Shown here: piece after piece, positions 8,473 through 17,357 of the stretch
How the letters are laid out: every line of letters begins with the position of its first letter
Position numbering within the stretch: the stretch's first letter is position 1
Origin: Polaribacter reichenbachii
GTDB lineage: Bacteria > Bacteroidota > Bacteroidia > Flavobacteriales > Flavobacteriaceae
Length of the DNA stretch: 64,000 nucleotides
Assembly (NCBI RefSeq): GCF_001975665.1
Contig: NZ_CP019419.1
Coordinates: forward strand, 3,083,501 to 3,147,500
Reading direction: 5' to 3'
The notes under the pieces: generated by a model
What the model was told of the DNA's origin: nothing
What the model saw: the letters and a program-made list of their open reading frames with translations, nothing else
Databases searched by the model: none
Made by a program: the position numbers and the translations under genes

Positions 8473-9255
8473 TTAAGAAGATACTGCACCTAACGTATAC
8501 AATTGCTCTAAAGTAGGAGAGAGGCTACCACCTGCAGGCTCTAAAGTAATACCAAAGGCTTCAGATTCGTTTGCATTTGTAATTGTAAATATTTTATTAG
8601 CATCAGCAGTAAAAGAATCTAAAGTACCCAGACTTGTTGGAGTTAAAGGACTTAGTTTTAAAGACCAAACTTGGTAAACTTTTCCTTTTGGTGGTTCTGG
8701 TAATCCTTTAGCATCTAAATAAATAGAGTTTGTTTTTTTATCCCAATATACTTTAGCATACGATGTTGGCGAAACCGTTTGCCCAGCTAAAGGCACAGAA
8801 ATGATGTCTTTGTCTCTAAATATTTCAATTAATTTTTCTGCAGCAGCTAAATTAGTGGATGCACTATCAATTTGTGCTTCTAGTAATTCTTTTTCAGAAA
8901 CCAATTGACTTTTTAGTTTGTTATTTTGTAATACTGATAAAATTAAGGTTGAACCCAATATAAAAGCAGCTGCCCAACCTAAATATTGTTTCCAATTTGA
9001 TGTTGGTTTCGAAATTGGTATCACCTTAGGATCATCAACATTTAGTTGATTTTTTATGTCATCAAATAGATAAGCATCATCTTTTTTAGCTAAAGCTGTT
9101 AATTGAATAATTGCATTTTCTATGGATTCTACTTCTGCTAAAACATCAGGATATTTTTGCATAGCTTCATATACTTCCTGATTTTCTTTTTCAGAAAGTG
9201 AACCTGCAACATAAAGTTCCAAAATTCCAGATGCTATATAATCTTTACTATTCAT
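8473..9255 (-). CDS. Anti-sigma factor, RskA-like
   Basis: The 260-residue membrane protein has a cytoplasmic N-terminal part (1-85, starting MNSKDYIASGILELYVAGSL) of the anti-sigma-domain type. One transmembrane helix follows at about 92-109 (GWAAAFILGSTLILSVL), then a short coiled coil. The extracytoplasmic RskA C-domain has GLPEPPKGKVYQVWSL and a FGITLEPAGGS ending. Such proteins hold an ECF sigma factor inactive at the membrane until a signal leads to release. The sigma gene is directly upstream with a 3-base gap, the usual coupling of the pair. No zinc-binding HxxxCxxC motif is present. Confidence 0.9.
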   Translation of the reverse strand: MNSKDYIASGILELYVAGSLSEKENQEVYEAMQKYPDVLAEVESIENAIIQLTALAKKDDAYLFDDIKNQLNVDDPKVIPISKPTSNWKQYLGWAAAFILGSTLILSVLQNNKLKSQLVSEKELLEAQIDSASTNLAAAEKLIEIFRDKDIISVPLAGQTVSPTSYAKVYWDKKTNSIYLDAKGLPEPPKGKVYQVWSLKLSPLTPTSLGTLDSFTADANKIFTITNANESEAFGITLEPAGGSLSPTLEQLYTLGAVSS

Positions 9256-9258
9256 TTT

Positions 9259-9789
9259 TTATACGCCTAACATTGTGCGCAATTCGCCAATGCAAGCTCT
9301 ATTTCTAGTTTTTATGGTACCCAAAGGTATTTCTAATTCTTCTGATGCTTCTTTTTGTGTAAAACCTTTAAAATATAATAATTCAATAACTGCTTTACAG
9401 GTATCACCTAATTTTGTAACAAATTCTTTTAAACCAATTGTATTTGTAGATTTATCTAAATTACTACTGGTTTCTAATATATCTACGAAAAAATCTGCAT
9501 TAAGGTTTTGTTTAGACTGTTTAAACTTTTTAGAACGTGTATAATCTATGGCTGCATTTCGTGCAATATTTAGTAACCATGTAAAAAAACGGCCTTTTTT
9601 AGCAGAATAAGTATCTGCTTTGTTCCAGGCTTTTATAAATACATCTTGGGTAATTTCTTGAGTAACATCATCATTCTTAACAATATTATTTACAACTCCA
9701 GAAATACTGTCACAATATATATTGTATAGTTTTTCATAGGCTTTAATGTCCTTTTGTTGAAATTGTAAAATTAATTGTTCTTGAGTCAT
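9259..9789 (-). CDS. ECF-type RNA polymerase sigma factor
   Basis: The 176-residue protein has region 2 (about 10-80, with EITQDVFIKAWNKADTY and FFTWLLNIARNAAIDYTR) and region 4 (about 125-175, with FKGFTQKEASEELEIPLGTI and TRNRACIGELR). This is the minimal pair that defines extracytoplasmic-function sigma factors. It directs RNA polymerase to a small regulon, possibly including its own operon. The RskA-like anti-sigma gene follows 3 bases downstream. The regulon cannot be determined here. The DUF4331 cluster at 2212, which lacks the usual housekeeping promoter box, is a speculative candidate. Confidence 0.93.
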   Translation of the reverse strand: MTQEQLILQFQQKDIKAYEKLYNIYCDSISGVVNNIVKNDDVTQEITQDVFIKAWNKADTYSAKKGRFFTWLLNIARNAAIDYTRSKKFKQSKQNLNADFFVDILETSSNLDKSTNTIGLKEFVTKLGDTCKAVIELLYFKGFTQKEASEELEIPLGTIKTRNRACIGELRTMLGV

Positions 9790-9845
9790 AAATAATACTA
9801 AAAGCTAAAATAGCATAAAATTAATAAGGAGAAATAATTTATAGG

Positions 9846-11795
9846 CTATTTCTTCTCTAAAGTGATATATGAGTTTTCAGCTATTACAATTTGATTAAAA
9901 AACTCTTTTAAAGCAAAATATTCTTCTGATGTATAAATGCTTTTATTAAGGTTTATTCTCGTATATAAATTTATGATATTCTCCTTTTTAACTATTTTTA
10001 AAACGAATAAACCTCCATTGTTTGGAAGAGAAATAGCGACTTCTTTAGGTAATTGTGTTATTTTGTAAGAATCAGGAATCTCTAAACTCAAAGAAAAATT
10101 ATTTTTACTTGCGTAACCAAAATCTACAGGATAATATCTTTCTTTTAAAGTAAATGGGTTTTCTTTCATTCTATCAAAAAAGAAAGGGTTTATTCTTGTT
10201 TTTTTACTTAAATCTTCTCCCATCATTATATTTATAGCATAAATTTCTTGCAATGGTTTATCTAATTCATCAAGAAAATTAACTCTATAATTATCTACTT
10301 CTACATCTGGGTTTTCTTCTTCAAATTCTTCTAAATAATCATCTTCAGTTAAAAGATTTAATTTTTCTCTTTGCTTTTTTGCAGAATACCCTCGTTTTTT
10401 AATCAGTAAATTACCCGAGAACTCTCCATCTTCACTTAAAGTTAATTTGGCAGTTACATTATTAGTAGATTTAAACCTAGGTTTTAAAGTTACCCAACTA
10501 CTTTCTTTTTTATAATTGATAACTCTTGCTTCTCCGTTTAAAGTTCTAATAGGAACCTCACCAAAAGGTAAATATTTATCAGTAGCATCTAAAAAATATT
10601 CTTTTTCGTTTATTGTTGCTTTTATAATAACATAGTTATAATCAAAAATTACGGGATAAAGCTTTGTTGGAACTCCGTTTTTTCTGGTAGAAAGTATAAC
10701 CAAATCTGCTTGAATTTCTGCAGCAATTAAAGCATTGTATAAAGACAAATTAATTTCACCAGCACTACCAACTTTGTTATCGAAAGCTTTTTTTACTTTT
10801 TCATCTTCATTATTCCAGTATTTATCATTCCAAGTGTAATGATTTTGTATAAATGTGTAAATACCTTTTGCTTTTTCTAAATTATTTTCTAGTGTTAAAA
10901 TTTCTTCTGGTATTCTCTTTTTAAAAAAGCTTTTTTTAGAAGTTTGATTGTTTAAAAATATTTTTTTTAATTTTTTGTCTGCTTCTTTCCAAGTGGTGGT
11001 ATATTTTTCTATTACTCCTCTTGGACTTGTATAGGTTTCTAAATCAAAAGAAATACGAGACATATAATTCTTTTTACTTAACATATAATCTTCTTCTTTA
11101 AAAGCGGGTATATCATTTATACCAAAAGAATAAATTCTACAAGATCCTGGTCCTAAACCTTCTATATCAATACAATTTTTTTTAATAGAAGAATCGTTTT
11201 TATCTAGTTTTAAAAAGCCTACAATTCTAATGTTATATTTGTAATTTCCAAGAATTGCTGCATCAAATTCACTTTTAATTTTCGGAATATCAGCTTGAAA
11301 ATTCCAATCTGAAATACCAGAATATGGCGAAATAATACTGTAAGAATATTCAATTACTGAACCTTCTTTTATGTTTGGTAAAGTAAAACGATGTGTTGTC
11401 CAATATTCGTTTTCATTTACTACAAAAATTTTATCTTTAGCTAAATGTGTTCTGTTTAAAGAACCAATTTCAGAACTATTGTATGTTATTGCTTTTATAT
11501 TTAAAACTTTTTTTTCTTTATATAGTTCTAGAGTAATATCAGCCAAATCAAAAGCAGATTTATCTAATATTTTTATTCTAAAATAATAATCTGTTCTTGT
11601 CTTATAATCATTCTTTGGATCTAAATAAACATTAGCATGTTCATACAAAACAACAGCAGCTGCAGTAGAATCTTTATCGTAAGTTTTCATTTTTAATTCA
11701 CCTAATGTAGTTTGCCCCATTTTAGATGATTTTTCTGCTTGAGCATTTACTATTATTGTAGCAATTAATAATAGAATTAGAGGTATTTTTTTCAT
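9846..11795 (-). CDS. DUF3857 / transglutaminase-like secreted protein
   Basis: The 649-residue protein has a signal peptide (MKKIPLILLLIATIIVNAQA), a DUF3857 domain (about 60-230) and a transglutaminase-like core (about 300-410). A C-terminal beta-rich part resembles DUF3858. The nucleophile region reads KVGSAGEINLSLYNAL, with no cysteine where active transglutaminases have one. The histidine region reads FDYNYVIIKA and also lacks the catalytic His, while LDATD is kept. It is therefore probably a non-catalytic fold, perhaps binding peptides or glycans in the periplasm. It follows the exonuclease gene by 3 bases on the same strand. Confidence 0.85.
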   Translation of the reverse strand: MKKIPLILLLIATIIVNAQAEKSSKMGQTTLGELKMKTYDKDSTAAAVVLYEHANVYLDPKNDYKTRTDYYFRIKILDKSAFDLADITLELYKEKKVLNIKAITYNSSEIGSLNRTHLAKDKIFVVNENEYWTTHRFTLPNIKEGSVIEYSYSIISPYSGISDWNFQADIPKIKSEFDAAILGNYKYNIRIVGFLKLDKNDSSIKKNCIDIEGLGPGSCRIYSFGINDIPAFKEEDYMLSKKNYMSRISFDLETYTSPRGVIEKYTTTWKEADKKLKKIFLNNQTSKKSFFKKRIPEEILTLENNLEKAKGIYTFIQNHYTWNDKYWNNEDEKVKKAFDNKVGSAGEINLSLYNALIAAEIQADLVILSTRKNGVPTKLYPVIFDYNYVIIKATINEKEYFLDATDKYLPFGEVPIRTLNGEARVINYKKESSWVTLKPRFKSTNNVTAKLTLSEDGEFSGNLLIKKRGYSAKKQREKLNLLTEDDYLEEFEEENPDVEVDNYRVNFLDELDKPLQEIYAINIMMGEDLSKKTRINPFFFDRMKENPFTLKERYYPVDFGYASKNNFSLSLEIPDSYKITQLPKEVAISLPNNGGLFVLKIVKKENIINLYTRINLNKSIYTSEEYFALKEFFNQIVIAENSYITLEKK

Positions 11796-11798
11796 TTT

Positions 11799-12878
11799 TT
11801 ATAGCCTGATAATTTTCTGAACTTTATTCTTGTCTAAGTAGTTTTTAACTATGGTTTTAGAAATTTCTTTATTATCGATAGTTGTAAGTACAGATTTTAG
11901 AATATCGATATTATTTTCTTGATAAGCTAAATTGGTATAGCCATAACAACAAATGGTATTGTTTTCTATAAGAATAACAGCATTTTCTTCAAGTTCTCTA
12001 CCTTTATCAATAATTAAAAAGTTCTCATTATTAAAATTTTCTTCAATAAGTTTAAACTTCTTTCTAAAGTTGAATTTTGGAGATATAGCTTCTAATGCTA
12101 AGTAGTATTTTAAACGTGTAAATAATTCGTTACCGGTTTTATTATAAGAAACAGAAGTGGCTCTTTCTTGAATTTTTATAGCACGTCTTGTAGTTTTTAG
12201 AAATAGTTTATTTATTTCTGACTTTATATTTTTCCCTCTCCCAATAAAAATTACTTTACCATTGGCATCGTGAATGAAGTAAATACCTAAAACTCTCGGA
12301 ATTTCTTCAATTAAAGTTTTTAATTTTTCTTTTTCAACTCTTTTATCAAAATATTTAATAGAGTTTTGAATGATTTCTTTCTTGGTATCTTTTTCTAATA
12401 ATAACTTAAATAACTGAATTGTAGCTAAAGCATCTCCATTTGCCCGATGTCTGTCTGCTATTGGTATTCCTAAAGATCTAGTTAATTTACCTAAGCTATA
12501 AGAAGGTTGATCTTTAATTAATTCTTGGCTTAATTCTACTGTACATAAAGTGTTTCTTTGATAATCGAAACTTAAACGTTGGAATTCAGTTTTTAAAATA
12601 CGATAATCGAAAGCGGAATTGTGAGCCACCAAAATACAATCTTTAGTAATTTCTACAATTCTCTTTGCTACTTCAAAAAATTTAGGAGCGTTTTTCAACA
12701 TTTTACTGTTGATGCCTGTTAGCTTTACTACAAATTGTTGTATTTCTCTTTCAGGATTAACTAAGGATATAAATTGGTCTACAACTTCATGGCCATCAAA
12801 TCTATAAATAGCAATTTCTGTAATGCCTTCTTCATTAAATTTACCACCAGTTGTTTCAATATCTAATATAGCGTACAA
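11799..12878 (-). CDS. DnaQ-like 3'-5' exonuclease with C-terminal GIY-YIG-like region
   Basis: The N-terminal 170 residues form a DEDDh exonuclease as in the DNA polymerase III epsilon subunit. The motifs are DIETTGG (ExoI), VAHNSAFDYRIL (ExoII) and HRANGDALAT (ExoIII, with H and D). The second half, beginning VLGIYFIHDANGKVIFIGRG, resembles a GIY-YIG/UvrC-type endonuclease domain, a fusion common in flavobacteria. I place the start at the TTG at 12878 (product begins MYAILDIETTGG). The longer frame to an ATG at 12947 would add a basic hydrophobic tail overlapping yggS by 41 bases and is not expected in the family. Likely roles are DNA repair or proofreading-like trimming. Confidence 0.83.
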   Translation of the reverse strand: MYAILDIETTGGKFNEEGITEIAIYRFDGHEVVDQFISLVNPEREIQQFVVKLTGINSKMLKNAPKFFEVAKRIVEITKDCILVAHNSAFDYRILKTEFQRLSFDYQRNTLCTVELSQELIKDQPSYSLGKLTRSLGIPIADRHRANGDALATIQLFKLLLEKDTKKEIIQNSIKYFDKRVEKEKLKTLIEEIPRVLGIYFIHDANGKVIFIGRGKNIKSEINKLFLKTTRRAIKIQERATSVSYNKTGNELFTRLKYYLALEAISPKFNFRKKFKLIEENFNNENFLIIDKGRELEENAVILIENNTICCYGYTNLAYQENNIDILKSVLTTIDNKEISKTIVKNYLDKNKVQKIIRL

Positions 12879-12906
12879 ATTCTTTTTCTTTAATTTTTTT
12901 TTAAAT

Positions 12907-13566
12907 TTACTGATTATAATTACGATGACCAAATATTGAGCTACCAACTCTTATCATTGTGCTACCATTTTCGATAGCTAATTTATAATCTCCACTCATT
13001 CCCATAGAAAGAATATTAAGTTTTGAGTGCTTGGTTCTTAGTTGATTAAAGAAGTTTTTAAGTGATAAAAATTCTTCTTCTAATTGGTTTTTATTATCAG
13101 TAAAAGTAGCCATACCCATTAAACCTACAATGTTTATGTTTTCTAATGCAGCTGTTTCTTTTGCTGATAAAATTGCTTCAATTTCGTTAAAAGATAAACC
13201 AAATTTAGTCTCTTCTTTGGCAATTTTAGCTTGTAGTAAACAATCTATAATTCGATCGTGTTTTTTAGCTTCTTTGTTAATTACATTTAAAGTCTTTAAT
13301 TTATCAACTCCGTGAATTAAATCAACAAAATGAGCCATATATTTTACCTTATTACTTTGTAAATGACCAATCATATGCCATTTAATGTCTTTTGGTAAAG
13401 CATCATATTTATCAACCATTTCTTGAATTTTATTTTCTCCAAAAATACGCTGACCAGTTTTATAAGCCTCCTGTAAATCTTCTATAGGCTTTGTTTTAGA
13501 AACTGCAACTAGAGTTACATTTTCTGGCAAAGTAGCTTTTATTTTTTCTAAATTTTCCTTTATCAT
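12907..13566 (-). CDS. yggS: YggS/PROSC-type pyridoxal phosphate homeostasis protein
   Basis: The 219-residue single-domain protein has the alanine-racemase-like TIM-barrel fold of the YggS family. It binds PLP through the lysine in LVAVSKTKP near residue 25 and shows the conserved FGENKIQEM, WHMIGHLQSNK and SMGMSGDYKLAI segments. It buffers free PLP and affects amino-acid pools in the cytoplasm. Length is normal. It lies between serA and the exonuclease gene on the minus strand, separated from serA by a palindromic repeat, so it probably has its own transcription unit. Confidence 0.95.
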   Translation of the reverse strand: MIKENLEKIKATLPENVTLVAVSKTKPIEDLQEAYKTGQRIFGENKIQEMVDKYDALPKDIKWHMIGHLQSNKVKYMAHFVDLIHGVDKLKTLNVINKEAKKHDRIIDCLLQAKIAKEETKFGLSFNEIEAILSAKETAALENINIVGLMGMATFTDNKNQLEEEFLSLKNFFNQLRTKHSKLNILSMGMSGDYKLAIENGSTMIRVGSSIFGHRNYNQ

Positions 13567-13584
13567 TTATAACTTTAAAATTAA

Positions 13585-13645
13585 TCTCGATACAATTTTT
13601 ATACTATCATTTAAATAAAAATTTAGATCAAAAATTGTATCGAGA
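13585..13645. repeat. Palindromic repeat with TCTCGATACAATTTTT arms
   Basis: TCTCGATACAATTTTT (13585-13600) and its exact reverse complement (13630-13645) flank a 29-base AT-rich loop. The arm sequence recurs in the element at 39653-39796, so this is a dispersed repeat. It sits between serA and yggS, and on the minus strand it could act as the serA terminator. Confidence 0.8.
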
Positions 13646-13655
13646 GTTTTTATAA

Positions 13656-14606
13656 TTATCTTAATAATTCCACAATTTGTTTAGCCAATTCTAAACCAAT
13701 TCTGTCTTGAGCTTCTTTGGTTGCTGCACCAATATGTGGTGTTAAAGAAATTTCTGTATTCATTAATAATTGTACTGCAGGTGTAGGTTCTGTTTCAAAA
13801 ACATCTAAACCAGCAAATTGTACTTTACCACTTTCTATAGCTTTTACTAAATCTACTTCGTTTAAAATACCACCTCTTGCTGCATTTACTATACCAACTC
13901 CGTCTTTCATTTTTTCGAACTCAGCTTCAGAAATAATATAATCTTCTTGAGCAGGAACGTGTAATGTAATAAAATCGGATTCTTTTAACAATTCATCTTT
14001 ATCAATAGTATTAATCTGAAAGCTAATTTTTTGTCCGTTAAAAAAATCTAAAGTAATAGCAGCATCTTCTACTAATTCATCAGTTGCAATAACATTCATA
14101 CCTAAACCTATACCAATTTTTGCAACTTCTTGACCAATTCTACCAAAACCTATAATACCTAAAGTTTTACCTCTTAGCTCTGTACCTTGAGCATAGGCTT
14201 TTTTTAATTCTTTAAAACGTGTATCTCCTTCTAAAGGCATTTCTCTGTTAGATGAATGTAAGAAACGAACCATACCAAATAGATGAGAAAAAACCAATTC
14301 TGCAACAGAACTTGAAGATGCAGCTGGTGTGTTTATTACGTGTAAACCATTGTCTATGGCGTAATCTACATCAATATTATCCATACCAACACCACCACGT
14401 CCAATTAATTTTAGAGAAGGACAAGCATCTATTAATTCTTGCCTAACTTGTGTTGCACTTCTTACTAAAATTGCATCTATATTGTGTTCGTTTATATAAT
14501 TTTCTAACTGACTTTGAGCTACTTTTGTTGTTAATACTTCAAAACCTCCTTTTTCTAAAGCATCTATTCCGCTTTTAGAAATTCCATCATTTGCTAATAT
14601 TTTCAT
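13656..14606 (-). CDS. serA: D-3-phosphoglycerate dehydrogenase, short form
   Basis: The protein belongs to the D-2-hydroxyacid dehydrogenase family. It has the NAD-binding motif GIIGFGRIGQEVAK, the substrate-binding GRGGVGMDNIDV segment, the catalytic Arg and Glu regions (VNAARGG and FETEP) and the histidine in TPHIGAAT. Its position next to serC indicates the 3-phosphoglycerate to 3-phosphohydroxypyruvate step of serine synthesis. I start it at the ATG at 14606 (MKILANDGISKSG), giving 316 residues. The extra nine codons to 14633 encode a non-conserved basic stretch. The C-terminal ACT regulatory domain of longer enzymes is absent, so direct serine feedback is unlikely. Confidence 0.92.
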   Translation of the reverse strand: MKILANDGISKSGIDALEKGGFEVLTTKVAQSQLENYINEHNIDAILVRSATQVRQELIDACPSLKLIGRGGVGMDNIDVDYAIDNGLHVINTPAASSSSVAELVFSHLFGMVRFLHSSNREMPLEGDTRFKELKKAYAQGTELRGKTLGIIGFGRIGQEVAKIGIGLGMNVIATDELVEDAAITLDFFNGQKISFQINTIDKDELLKESDFITLHVPAQEDYIISEAEFEKMKDGVGIVNAARGGILNEVDLVKAIESGKVQFAGLDVFETEPTPAVQLLMNTEISLTPHIGAATKEAQDRIGLELAKQIVELLR

Positions 14607-14686
14607 TCTATATTTTTTATTATATAGCCTCAAAGTTTTAAAGTTGCTAAGGTTTGCAGCTTTAACTTTGTAGCTCTGCTACTTTG

Positions 14687-15751
14687 TTACTTTTTTCTTT
14701 CTAACTCTTGCATTACATCAACCAAAGCTTGCACACTATAAAGAGGTAAAGCATTGTACATACTTGCTCTGTAACCACCAACACTTCTGTGTCCATTTAT
14801 TCCGTTAATACCAGCTTCTGCACAAAGTTTATCGAAAGTTTCTTTATGTTTTTCATCAACTAAAGTAAAAGTAGCGTTCATTGTACTACGATCTTCTTTA
14901 GCTACAATTCCTTTAAATAAAGGATTTCTATCTATTTCAGTATATAATAAAGCAGCTTTTTTGTTGTTTACTTCTTCTATAAAAGGAATACCACCTAAAT
15001 CTTTTAACCATTCTAAAGTTAACATAGAAACATACACAGCAAATACTGGAGGTGTATTAAACATAGAGTCTTTATCTATATGAACTTGGTAGTTTAACAT
15101 AGAAGGGATTTCTCTTTCTACTTTACCTAAAATATCCTCTTTAATGATTACTAATGTTGTACCTGCAGGACCCATATTTTTTTGAGCACCAGCATAAATT
15201 AAATCGAACTTTTCAAAATCTAATTGACGAGAAAAAATATCTGAACTCATATCACAAACCAAAGGAACATTTGTTTCTGGAAACTCGTGTATTTGAGTAC
15301 CAGCAACTGTATTATTACTTGTACAGTGAAAATAATCTGCATCTTCTGGAATATTAAATCCTTTAGGTATATATGAGAATTTTTTATCTTTAGATGATGC
15401 TACTTCAACGACCTCACCAAATAATTTTGCTTCTTTTAAAGACTTTTCAGACCAAGTACCTGTGTTTAAATACGCTGCTTTTTTATTTAATAAGTTATAA
15501 GCAACCATTAAAAACTCAGTGCTAGCACCACCTTGCAAAAACAATGCTTTATAACCTTTATTCTCTAAACCTAATAATTTTAAAGCCAAAGAACGCGCTT
15601 TTTCCATTACAGCTACAAAAGGTTTACTTCTATGAGATATTTCTATTAACGATAAATTATCATCATTAAAATTTAGTATAGCTTCAGATGCTTTTTGTAA
15701 TACTTCTTGTGGTAAAATACAAGGCCCCGCACTAAAATTATGTTTTTTCAT
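14687..15751 (-). CDS. serC: Phosphoserine aminotransferase
   Basis: SerC converts 3-phosphohydroxypyruvate and glutamate to phosphoserine, using PLP. The 354-residue protein starts with the family signature HNFSAGPCILPQEVL. It has the phosphate-binding FLQGGAST segment and the PLP lysine in YAGAQKNMGPAG, and ends with GHRSVGGYRASMYNALP. Length is typical. It lies just upstream of serA on the same strand. The 80 bases between contain AAAGTTGC/GCAGC-type short repeats that could modulate read-through. Confidence 0.97.
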   Translation of the reverse strand: MKKHNFSAGPCILPQEVLQKASEAILNFNDDNLSLIEISHRSKPFVAVMEKARSLALKLLGLENKGYKALFLQGGASTEFLMVAYNLLNKKAAYLNTGTWSEKSLKEAKLFGEVVEVASSKDKKFSYIPKGFNIPEDADYFHCTSNNTVAGTQIHEFPETNVPLVCDMSSDIFSRQLDFEKFDLIYAGAQKNMGPAGTTLVIIKEDILGKVEREIPSMLNYQVHIDKDSMFNTPPVFAVYVSMLTLEWLKDLGGIPFIEEVNNKKAALLYTEIDRNPLFKGIVAKEDRSTMNATFTLVDEKHKETFDKLCAEAGINGINGHRSVGGYRASMYNALPLYSVQALVDVMQELERKK

Positions 15752-15783
15752 ACTCTTATGTTCAAAATTTTATATTCAATTTT

Positions 15784-15808
15784 CAAAGTTGAAGTTTTAT
15801 CAACTTTG
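15784..15808. terminator. Hairpin between acyl-CoA reductase and serC
   Basis: CAAAGTTGA and TCAACTTTG pair exactly around a 7-base loop. It lies just after the acyl-CoA reductase stop on the minus strand. There is no long T-run, so termination may be partial. Confidence 0.45.
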
Positions 15809-15820
15809 TGTTTATTATTA

Positions 15821-16882
15821 TTAAATGGTAGCTAAAAATTCTAACGTATTTACACCATCTGCATAATCTGTTAACTGCGGATGTTGGGTTTGCCCAAAAA
15901 CAACTTCATTTTCTATAAAGTTTTTGGCAACAATACACTGAATTTTTTCTCTATCTTGATGTAGTTTTATTTTAAGATCGATTTCATTATCATAATACTC
16001 ATAAAAAATGGTAGCAATAGGTGATGCGTAGCTCTCATCTTCCTTTATCATTAAAAAACCATTTTCTAATAAATCAAATTCGCTCATTAAATATACGGCT
16101 TTGTTATAGTCGTAATTATTGGCATATTTTGCATTATTGATAATTTCTTTTTTTTGAAACATTCCGTTAAAGAAAGTTTCAAAACTATAATCTTTAGGTA
16201 CAAATAATTTAGAAACACTTCTACACCCTAAACCAAAATATTGAAAAACATCGTTAGATAAATTTTCAAAATCTTCAATAGTTTCTTTCCCAGTAATTAC
16301 AGCCACAGAATTTCTACTTTTTCTGATGATATTAGGCTTATTTTTAAAATAAAACTCAAAATAACGAGCAGTATTGTTACTACCTGTTGCAATTACAGCA
16401 TCAAAATCGGTTAACTTTTCTTCTGTAAATGTAATTTTACCTTTAAAACTTTCATCTGCATATTCTAGATACTTTGCTAAAAAAGGTAATAAATGTTTAT
16501 CGTTAGAAGATTGTTTCACTAACACAGAATGCCCAGAAATTAATACGGATAAAAAATCGTGAAAACCAACTAATGGAATGTTACCAGCCATTATTATGGC
16601 CACTTTTTTAGATTGAATTTGTTCTAAATTTACACTTTGTGCAAAATCAATTAAATTGTTTTTTGTTAAGCTTTTAGACCAACTATGTAAGCTAAATAGA
16701 ATGTTATCTTTAGTAAACCAAGAGTTTTTTTCTTGTGCTAATTTAATTTGATGTAAAAAACCATCAAAAAAGATTTCATTATTTTCAATATTATCTTGTT
16801 TTTCTATTTTATCAACAGAAAATTGACTTAAAAAGTGGCCTAATTTTGCAAATGCAGTAATTCTATTTTGAATACTATTCAT
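15821..16882 (-). CDS. Acyl-CoA reductase (LuxC-like)
   Basis: This 353-residue protein belongs to the aldehyde-dehydrogenase-like LuxC/acyl-CoA reductase group that reduces acyl-CoA to aldehyde with NADPH. Conserved segments include VAIIMAGNIPLVGFHDFL, VIATGSNNTARYFEFYF (nucleotide-binding) and the probable catalytic cysteine in YFGLGCRSVSKLF. It starts back to back with the ferredoxin gene, sharing a 70-base divergent promoter region. This adjacency may be functional, but ferredoxin is not an expected partner of NADPH-dependent LuxC enzymes. The physiological acyl substrate is unknown. Confidence 0.88.
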   Translation of the reverse strand: MNSIQNRITAFAKLGHFLSQFSVDKIEKQDNIENNEIFFDGFLHQIKLAQEKNSWFTKDNILFSLHSWSKSLTKNNLIDFAQSVNLEQIQSKKVAIIMAGNIPLVGFHDFLSVLISGHSVLVKQSSNDKHLLPFLAKYLEYADESFKGKITFTEEKLTDFDAVIATGSNNTARYFEFYFKNKPNIIRKSRNSVAVITGKETIEDFENLSNDVFQYFGLGCRSVSKLFVPKDYSFETFFNGMFQKKEIINNAKYANNYDYNKAVYLMSEFDLLENGFLMIKEDESYASPIATIFYEYYDNEIDLKIKLHQDREKIQCIVAKNFIENEVVFGQTQHPQLTDYADGVNTLEFLATI

Positions 16883-16885
16883 TTA

Positions 16886-16918
16886 TTTTGGTTGTCTATA
16901 ATTTTGGCTTTATTTTTG
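16886..16918 (+). promoter_or_regulatory. Bacteroidetes-type promoter of the ferredoxin gene
   Basis: A TTTTG box (16886-16890) and TATTTTTG (16911-16918) are separated by 20 bases. This matches the -33 TTTG and -7 TAnnTTTG boxes of Bacteroidetes primary-sigma promoters. The -7 box lies 34 bases before the ferredoxin ATG. Confidence 0.75.
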
Positions 16919-16952
16919 CAAAAGCAAAGGTACAAAAACAGAAAAGAAAATT

Positions 16953-17303
16953 ATGGCAATTATAATAACAGATGAATGTATAAATTGTGGGGCTTGCGAA
17001 CCAGAATGTCCTAATACAGCAATTTACGAAGGTGCAGACGATTGGAAATATTCTGATGGTACAGATTTAAGTGGTGATATTGTTTTGCCAGGAGGAAAAG
17101 CAGCTAATGCAGACGAAGATCAAGAACCAGTTTCAGATGAAATTTACTACATTGTTCCAGATAAATGTACAGAATGTAAAGGTTTTCACGATGAGCCACA
17201 ATGTGCTGCAGTATGTCCTGTAGATTGTTGTGTGCCAGATGAAGATGTTGTAGAAACTGAAGAGTTTTTATTAGAAAAACAAGCATTTATGCACAATGAA
17301 TAA
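16953..17303 (+). CDS. 4Fe-4S dicluster ferredoxin
   Basis: The 116-residue acidic protein carries two iron-sulfur motifs. The first is C-x2-C-x2-C-x3-CP in [12 protein letters not shown]. The second is the longer-spaced [20 protein letters not shown], in which C-x2-C is followed by an eight-residue insertion before the next cysteine. This matches the bacterial-type 2[4Fe-4S] ferredoxins that shuttle low-potential electrons in the cytoplasm. It has its own promoter and a strong terminator, so it is a single-gene unit, divergent from the acyl-CoA reductase. Confidence 0.95.
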   Translation: MAIIITDECINCGACEPECPNTAIYEGADDWKYSDGTDLSGDIVLPGGKAANADEDQEPVSDEIYYIVPDKCTECKGFHDEPQCAAVCPVDCCVPDEDVVETEEFLLEKQAFMHNE

Positions 17304-17324
17304 ATAATAAGATTTAATTCAATA

Positions 17325-17356
17325 AAAAATCCTGAACAATTTTGTTCAGGATTTTT
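17325..17356. terminator. Bidirectional terminator after the ferredoxin gene
   Basis: AAATCCTGAACAA and TTGTTCAGGATTT form a 13-bp stem flanked by A- and T-runs. It serves both the ferredoxin gene and the convergent surface protein gene. Confidence 0.9.
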
Positions 17357-17357
17357 T

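Noticed and set aside
14607..14633. Upstream ATG for serA giving nine extra residues
   Set aside because: The added residues (MRLYNKKYR) are not typical of the family, whose proteins begin at MKILANDG here.
14636..14686. Short AAAGTTGC/GCAGCTTTAAC repeats between serC and serA
   Set aside because: Pairing is weak and broken. I could not support a defined structure or function.
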